Below, one piece after another: positions 59,864-64,000 of a DNA stretch of 64,000 bases (position 1 is its first letter; every line of letters starts with the position of its first letter). The position numbers were made by a program, and so were the translations under genes. The notes below the pieces were generated by a model that did not search any database, was not told the DNA's origin, and saw only the letters and a program-made list of their open reading frames with translations. The stretch is from Collinsella sp. AF20-14LB (lineage in GTDB: Bacteria > Actinomycetota > Coriobacteriia > Coriobacteriales > Coriobacteriaceae), in contig NZ_QRWD01000002.1 in assembly GCF_003459505.1 (NCBI RefSeq), forward strand, positions 62,001 to 126,000, in the 5' to 3' direction.

Positions 59864-60280
59864 CTACTCGGCCTCTTCGGCGTCCTCTGCATCGTCGGGC
59901 TCAACAGACTCGACGGGCACCGAAGTCACGTTGTCCTCGACCGAATCGACGATGTCGCGCACATGGGCCAGGAAGGCCGTGCGCTCGGGGGCAGTCATAA
60001 CACGGACGCGGGCCAGGATGAGCTCGTCGAGCACACGCTGTGCCGCAGTCTCGCCCTGCATGCCCAGGCGCTCGGTCAGGTCGGAGATGGTGCCACCCGC
60101 CTGCTCGAACATATCGGACACGCTGCGGGCGATATCGGGGGTGCCGGCGTCCTTGCGGACCTGCTCGCCCTTGGTACCGAGGTCGTCGAGAACCTTCTTG
60201 CCGCCCTCGACGGCAACGGCGGCGGCGCCGAAGCCCACGTTGATGGCACCGTTAACAAGCTGATCGAGTTTCATAACCAT
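59864..60280 (-). CDS. Phasin-like helical protein paired with UbiB
   Basis: 138 residues from ATG at 60280 after GGAG. It is all-helical: a short Gly/Ala segment (GAINVGFGAAAVAVEGGKKV), amphipathic helices (about 30-120) and an acidic tail. The layout resembles phasin-like granule- or membrane-associated proteins and the coiled-coil partners found beside AarF genes. The operon link suggests it helps or positions the kinase-like protein. The family is not certain. Confidence 0.6.
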   Translation of the reverse strand: MVMKLDQLVNGAINVGFGAAAVAVEGGKKVLDDLGTKGEQVRKDAGTPDIARSVSDMFEQAGGTISDLTERLGMQGETAAQRVLDELILARVRVMTAPERTAFLAHVRDIVDSVEDNVTSVPVESVEPDDAEDAEEAE

Positions 60281-60374
60281 GGTTGGCTCCAATCATGAAC
60301 AACTGCATTGGACTTCTTGTACCCAAGATTGAGTGAACGACACAAAATCGTTTTACCGCCAAGATAGAAATCGA

Positions 60375-60413
60375 GCGGGCCAAAGCCTTTGACGGCGTTT
60401 GCCCCGCTCGTTC
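60375..60413 (-). terminator. Probable terminator after the C69 dipeptidase gene
   Basis: On the minus strand GAGCGGG and CCCGCTC bracket a hairpin with an inner CAAACGCCGTCAAAGGCTTTG pairing region, followed by a T-rich tract. Confidence 0.6.
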
Positions 60414-60428
60414 GCTGCAAGGTTGCCT

Positions 60429-61952
60429 TTACCTTACGTTGTCGTTCATCGCGAAGGAGTTCTTCATGGCACAGCTCGTGGTGTAGAGCACCTTGCCCAA
60501 CAGAGCATCGGTCTCCACCCGCACGCGCTCGGCAAACTCCTCGTTGGCGCGGGCGAGCTCGGCGGGCGCCTCGGCTTCGGGCAGCGCGGCCACGGCGGCA
60601 TCGACGTCGTGAATCTGCTTGTGGCCCATGCCGCCGACCTTCTCCTGGTAGTCCTCGACCGCACGACCGCACTCGTGGAAACGGACATCGGACAGGGCGC
60701 CGATCAGGCGGTTGGCCCAGTAGAAGTTCTCGGACGTCACACGCGCCTGGGTGTCGGCGTAGTACTCGGGCATGGTCTCGACGTTGGCATACAGCGGCAC
60801 GAGCGCGTTAAACGAGTTGGAGCCAAACGCCATCCACTGCACGGCGCGATACGCCGGCTGCGCATAGGGGCGCAGCTGCAACACGGCAAGCTGGCTGTTG
60901 CGGTTGATGCCGATGGGGCGATAGGCGCCGCGCGTGGCGGGCGTGCCCTTGCTGCCATAGCAGTCGTACTCCGTGCCCTGGTAGTGGCTCGAAAGCACGT
61001 ACTTAATGTCCTCGATGGTCACCTTGCGCTCGGGCACGCGGCTCCAGGGGATATCGTCGCTCTCGGGCGTGTAGTCGGCGTCGGGGCCGTCCCACACATC
61101 GCTGGGGTTGAGGCAGCGCTGCATGTACCAGGCGCGCGGCGTGTTGTAGACGTGGTCGCTGTCGCTGTGCGAGCCAAAGGCCTCGCGCGGGTTGAAGATC
61201 GCAGCCGGGCCGTCGCCATCGACGCCCAGCGTCAGGTCCAGATGCCACTCGGCCATCCAGGCACGCAGGTCGGCGGAGCACATGTGGTCGGCCTGGGCGC
61301 CCTCGGCGTCATCCAGGTCAAAGCTGTCGATACCCAGCTGGTTGGGCATGGTCACATAGGCGTCATCGGGCACGCGCTTGGCGATCCAGTGGTGGCCGCC
61401 GATGGTCTCGAGCCACCAGATCTCGTCCACGTCGCTAAAGGCGATGCCGTTGTTCTCGTAGGTGCCATAACGCTCGAGCAGGTCACCCAGAATGCGTACG
61501 CCGTCGCGGGCGGATTTGGCATATGGCAGCACCAGGGTCACCATGTCCTCCTCGCCCAGACCGCCGGGCTGCGCCGGAACATAGCCGTCCTCGTCCTCGT
61601 TGCCCTTGGCGGGCACGTAGTCGACGAGCGGGTCGGCGCCGCAAACGCGCTCGTTGGTGGTGAGCGTCTCGGTTGCGGACATGCCCACATTGAGCTCGTT
61701 GAAACCGGCCTCGGCCCAGATGCCGTGGCCCGGGACAACATCGGGGACGCTCGTGTAGCGCATGGGGTTATCGGGCAGTTCAACGGTCAGGTGACTCAGG
61801 ACGCTCGTATAGACGCGCGGCTGCTCGTCGGGATGCACCACACGCATACGCTTGGGCTCAAACACCCCGTTGGACGAATCCTCGTTGCGGGCGACCAACG
61901 TCGACCCGTCGTAGCTCGCGTTCTTACCAACCAAAATCGTTGTGCACGGCAT
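60429..61952 (-). CDS. C69 family dipeptidase
   Basis: 507 residues from ATG at 61952; an ATG six bases upstream abuts the AAGGAGG site. Family C69 enzymes are N-terminal-nucleophile hydrolases: the protein starts MPCTTILVGKNASYDGST, and Cys3 becomes the catalytic N-terminal residue after processing. ARNEDSSNGVFEPKR, ETLTTNERVCG and DEIWWLETIGGHHW follow the family order. It cleaves dipeptides. No export signal is present, so it is cytosolic, acting with the Sapep and M20 peptidases found elsewhere in the window. Confidence 0.93.
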   Translation of the reverse strand: MPCTTILVGKNASYDGSTLVARNEDSSNGVFEPKRMRVVHPDEQPRVYTSVLSHLTVELPDNPMRYTSVPDVVPGHGIWAEAGFNELNVGMSATETLTTNERVCGADPLVDYVPAKGNEDEDGYVPAQPGGLGEEDMVTLVLPYAKSARDGVRILGDLLERYGTYENNGIAFSDVDEIWWLETIGGHHWIAKRVPDDAYVTMPNQLGIDSFDLDDAEGAQADHMCSADLRAWMAEWHLDLTLGVDGDGPAAIFNPREAFGSHSDSDHVYNTPRAWYMQRCLNPSDVWDGPDADYTPESDDIPWSRVPERKVTIEDIKYVLSSHYQGTEYDCYGSKGTPATRGAYRPIGINRNSQLAVLQLRPYAQPAYRAVQWMAFGSNSFNALVPLYANVETMPEYYADTQARVTSENFYWANRLIGALSDVRFHECGRAVEDYQEKVGGMGHKQIHDVDAAVAALPEAEAPAELARANEEFAERVRVETDALLGKVLYTTSCAMKNSFAMNDNVR

Positions 61953-62050
61953 GCGCATCCTCCTTGAGCGAAGAAATCAAACGATAACAGTGTATCGCTT
62001 CGGCGCAGAAAGGGCGAAACCACGGCGCTGGCAACCCCTGTGGTCAAAAA

Positions 62051-62137
62051 ATGCCAAATATGAGTACTGTCACCAATTTAGTAACAGCAATTTTGCTACG
62101 TATGGGTGTCGAAAGTCTACATTTGTTCAAAAATTAG
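62051..62137 (+). CDS. Possible 28-residue peptide MPNMSTV... (left end)
   Basis: ATG at 62051 opens a 28-codon frame, MPNMSTVTNLVTAILLRMG and a short tail, ending TAG at 62135-62137. It is hydrophobic in the middle. No good ribosome site is seen. It is listed because the opposite end encodes a closely similar peptide. Confidence 0.3.
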   Translation: MPNMSTVTNLVTAILLRMGVESLHLFKN

Positions 62138-62150
62138 ATGATGTAATTCC

Positions 62151-62258
62151 TCATAGGTCCAATAAAATAGGCTCTCTATCGATAATAAATATCGTTAGAG
62201 AGCCTATTTGGCCTAAAATATATGTGACTATCTTGGCAACAGTACTCATATTTGGCAT
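62151..62258 (-). CDS. Possible 35-residue peptide MPNMSTV... (right end)
   Basis: ATG at 62258 opens a 35-codon frame beginning MPNMSTVAKIVTYILGQIG and ending at a TGA at 62153-62151. Outside the perfect repeat the two peptides still differ mostly by conservative changes (L/I, M/I, R/Q). A GTGGACAG sequence upstream is a poor ribosome site. The peptides converge, with stops 13 bases apart. Confidence 0.3.
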   Translation of the reverse strand: MPNMSTVAKIVTYILGQIGSLTIFIIDREPILLDL

Positions 62259-62306
62259 TTTCTGTCCACGGGGTATAGAGCTAACCCCTCAAACAGCCCA
62301 AAACGC

Positions 62307-63161
62307 CTATTTCGATGCGCGCTCGGCCGCCTCGATCACGTGTTTGGCGAGGATCGCCGTCGTCACAGCGCCCACGCCGCCCGGCACGGGCGTGATGGCG
62401 TTAACAACCGGCTCCGCAGCATCAAAATCGACATCCCCGACCAGCTTGCCAGCGGCCTCGTCCCAATTAATGCCAACATCGATGATCGTCTGGCCCTCGC
62501 GAACCGCATCCGCGCCAATCGTACGCGCGCGTCCAACGGCCGCAACCACAATGTTGGCAGCACGGCACTCGGCAGCAAGGTCGCGCGTATGCGTGTGGCA
62601 CGTCGTCACGGTCGCATTGCGCGCCGTAAGCATGGCGGCAACAGGACGCCCGATCACCAGCGAGCGCCCGACCACAGCAACCTTAGCTCCATCCAGCTCA
62701 ACGCCGTAATGATCCAGCAAAGCAAGCACGGCTTCGGCTGTGCAGGGGGCAAAACCCTCGCCGCGCCCCGAAAGCGTGGTGAGCAGCGAAGCCGGCGTCA
62801 TGGAGTCAACGTCCTTGGCAGGATTGAGTGCTGCGGCAACCGAATCCTCGTCAAGGCCGGCGGGCAGCGGGCGGAACATCAGACAGCCATGAACAGACGA
62901 ATCGGTATTGATGTCCTCAATGGCCGTCAACAGTTCGTCCTGCGAAACATCGGCAGAAAGCAAAACGCGACGAGCCTCAATCCCCACTTTTTCGCAGCGC
63001 TTGAGCGCACCGCGCTCGTAGGATAGGTCGTCCTCGCGTTCGCCCACACGCACGATAGCCAACGTCGGAACAACGCCTCGCTCGCGCAGGGCTGCGCAGC
63101 GAGCAGCAAGTTCCTCAGTCAACGCGCGGGCGACGGGAGCACCCTTCAGCAGTTCAGCCAT
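62307..63161 (-). CDS. folD: Methylenetetrahydrofolate dehydrogenase/cyclohydrolase
   Basis: 284 residues from ATG at 63161. FolD interconverts methylene- and formyl-tetrahydrofolate. The catalytic lysine block is LSYERGALKRCEKVGI, the folate site is VHGCLMFRPLPAGLD, the NAD(P) motif is VVGRSLVIGRPVAAML, and the ending is ITPVPGGVGAVTTAIL. LMFRPLP replaces the usual LVQLPLP. It starts two bases after the stop of fchA upstream, so the pair is co-translated: FchA makes methenyl-THF, FolD uses it. Confidence 0.95.
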   Translation of the reverse strand: MAELLKGAPVARALTEELAARCAALRERGVVPTLAIVRVGEREDDLSYERGALKRCEKVGIEARRVLLSADVSQDELLTAIEDINTDSSVHGCLMFRPLPAGLDEDSVAAALNPAKDVDSMTPASLLTTLSGRGEGFAPCTAEAVLALLDHYGVELDGAKVAVVGRSLVIGRPVAAMLTARNATVTTCHTHTRDLAAECRAANIVVAAVGRARTIGADAVREGQTIIDVGINWDEAAGKLVGDVDFDAAEPVVNAITPVPGGVGAVTTAILAKHVIEAAERASK

Positions 63162-63163
63162 GG

Positions 63164-63796
63164 CTACCCTCTCTTCCTTGCAGCGTCGGCGGCGCGGCGC
63201 GCCAGCGCATCGGCGCGCGGCAACCACATGTCGAGCAACTCATCACACGCCGTCTCGAGCTCCTCAGCACGAGCGCGATCCTTCATAGACGTGGTGTTCG
63301 CAAAGAGCGTCAAGCTCGCGCCCTGCATAGCAGAACGGCAGAACACGGCGCCGCACGCCACATCGGACAGCAGCTGACGCGAACCCTTGTCGGCCATGTC
63401 CTCGAGCAGCGCCAGTGCACGCCCGCAGGCATCCATAATGCGATACGGCGGCATAGCGGCCACATGCAGCGCATCCTGAATCGCGGTCGCTCGAGCCGGA
63501 TCGCCACGCGGAATACCGTACGCCGCGGACACCTGCCCATAGGCACGAACGTCTTCGGCAACCAACTCGACAAGCTCCTGGGCCAGCTCATCAGCCTGGG
63601 CAAACGCGCGCGTCAGGTCATCCGCGCGATCGGCAAGCGCGGGGTTGGTCGCGCCGTAGCGCGCGACCATCCCGCACAGCGAGGCGCCCAGCGCACCCAC
63701 AAAGGCGCTCGCGCTGCCGCCGCCGGGCACCGGCTCGCGCGCGGCAAGCGCCTCGGCAAACCCGCGGCAGGTCTTGTCCATCATCTCTTGGCTCAT
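63164..63796 (-). CDS. fchA: Formimidoyl-THF cyclodeaminase (FchA/FTCD-C type)
   Basis: 210 residues from ATG at 63796, with GAAGGTG upstream; ATG at 63802 is too close to that site. It has the family block REPVPGGGSASAFVGALGASL and helical folate-binding repeats, ending in a basic tail. It removes ammonia from formimino-THF, formed during histidine or purine breakdown, giving methenyl-THF for FolD, encoded next. No formiminotransferase is in the window; it may lie beyond 64 kb. Confidence 0.92.
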   Translation of the reverse strand: MSQEMMDKTCRGFAEALAAREPVPGGGSASAFVGALGASLCGMVARYGATNPALADRADDLTRAFAQADELAQELVELVAEDVRAYGQVSAAYGIPRGDPARATAIQDALHVAAMPPYRIMDACGRALALLEDMADKGSRQLLSDVACGAVFCRSAMQGASLTLFANTTSMKDRARAEELETACDELLDMWLPRADALARRAADAARKRG

Positions 63797-64000
63797 ACGC
63801 ATGCACCTTCAAGTCATATACATCGGTCGGGTGGCAACCGCCGACCGACCGCATCGATCACATAATGGTGCTAAGTCTAGCCCATAAGCACATGGGCGTC
63901 AGCGCACCTGGCCATCGCGGATTTCTATGGCACACGATAGGCGGCAGCGACACAAACATGGGACACATGGCCCACCTTTCGAGACTTCCGGGCAGCACAA

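Larger units (their letters stand above)
62036..62273. mobile_element. AT-rich element with about 60-bp inverted ends (MITE-like)
   Basis: AAAATGCCAAATATGAGTAC begins a perfect 23-bp inverted repeat, 62048-62070 against 62239-62261. Weaker matching extends about 12 bases outward and 25 inward. Inside, AATAGGCTCTCTA at 62166-62178 pairs with 62196-62208, with CGATA/TATCG extending the stem. Base composition is far more AT-rich than the flanks, so it looks imported. Confidence 0.6.

Overview
The window is GC-rich bacterial DNA with densely packed genes, intrinsic terminators and GTG starts. The gene content suggests a gut actinobacterium of the class Coriobacteriia, most like Collinsella: class III fructose-bisphosphatase, C69 dipeptidase, Sapep dipeptidase, FchA plus FolD, QueH, DUF4430 surface proteins and a Tat-type PstS lipoprotein. 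This placement is inferred from gene content, not from a marker gene.

Layout. 1-5.3 kb is an accessory island. It holds a gene cut by the window edge, a stranded gene fragment, a DUF4268 nuclease-like protein, an unknown protein with a nuclease-like core, a chimeric ORF joining a glycine-rich helical protein to the tail of a type III restriction subunit, and a Phd/RelE-type toxin-antitoxin pair. 5.4-16 kb is mostly housekeeping: serC-serA, an M20 peptidase, two tandem histidine phosphatases, a nitroreductase, two small conserved proteins and a His-rich metal permease. Two full-length homologous DUF559-like nuclease-fold proteins sit alone at 8.1 and 17.4 kb. 18.9-21.8 kb is a metal-resistance operon (ArsR/SmtB sensor, HMA chaperone, P1B ATPase) behind a consensus promoter buried in a perfect 23-bp inverted repeat. 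21.9-31.5 kb carries a DtxR/MntR regulator, a Cof phosphatase, an ABC-F protein, pstSCAB, a dipeptidase and a HAD phosphatase.

31.6-50 kb holds two DegV proteins, a LOG protein, scattered queuosine genes (tgt, queA, queH), an SDR, a coiled-coil tail-anchored protein, a divergent methionyl-tRNA synthetase-like protein with a degenerate KMSKS loop, an rRNA methyltransferase, class III FBPase and two GtrA proteins. 50.2-58 kb is the most striking locus. On the minus strand a cobalamin riboswitch leads into a 2159-residue surface protein (seven Ig-like modules, a DUF4430 domain, a beta-propeller, an InlB-type repeat and a C-terminal membrane anchor), followed at once by a smaller membrane-anchored DUF4430 protein. 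DUF4430 is regarded as related to the C-terminal domain of transcobalamin-type carriers, so this looks like a B12-controlled surface corrinoid-capture system. 58-64 kb holds a UbiB/AarF kinase with a helical partner, a C69 dipeptidase, and folD-fchA for one-carbon folate chemistry.

The intergenic spaces are rich in long palindromes. These include REP-like elements with GGGGACAGGC or GGGGACGTTCTT cores, a TTGCGGTGGAATAG palindrome family, a duplicated roughly 300-bp intergenic module (34.9 and 38.2 kb), and an AT-rich element at 62 kb whose roughly 60-bp inverted ends each start a short peptide beginning MPNMSTV.
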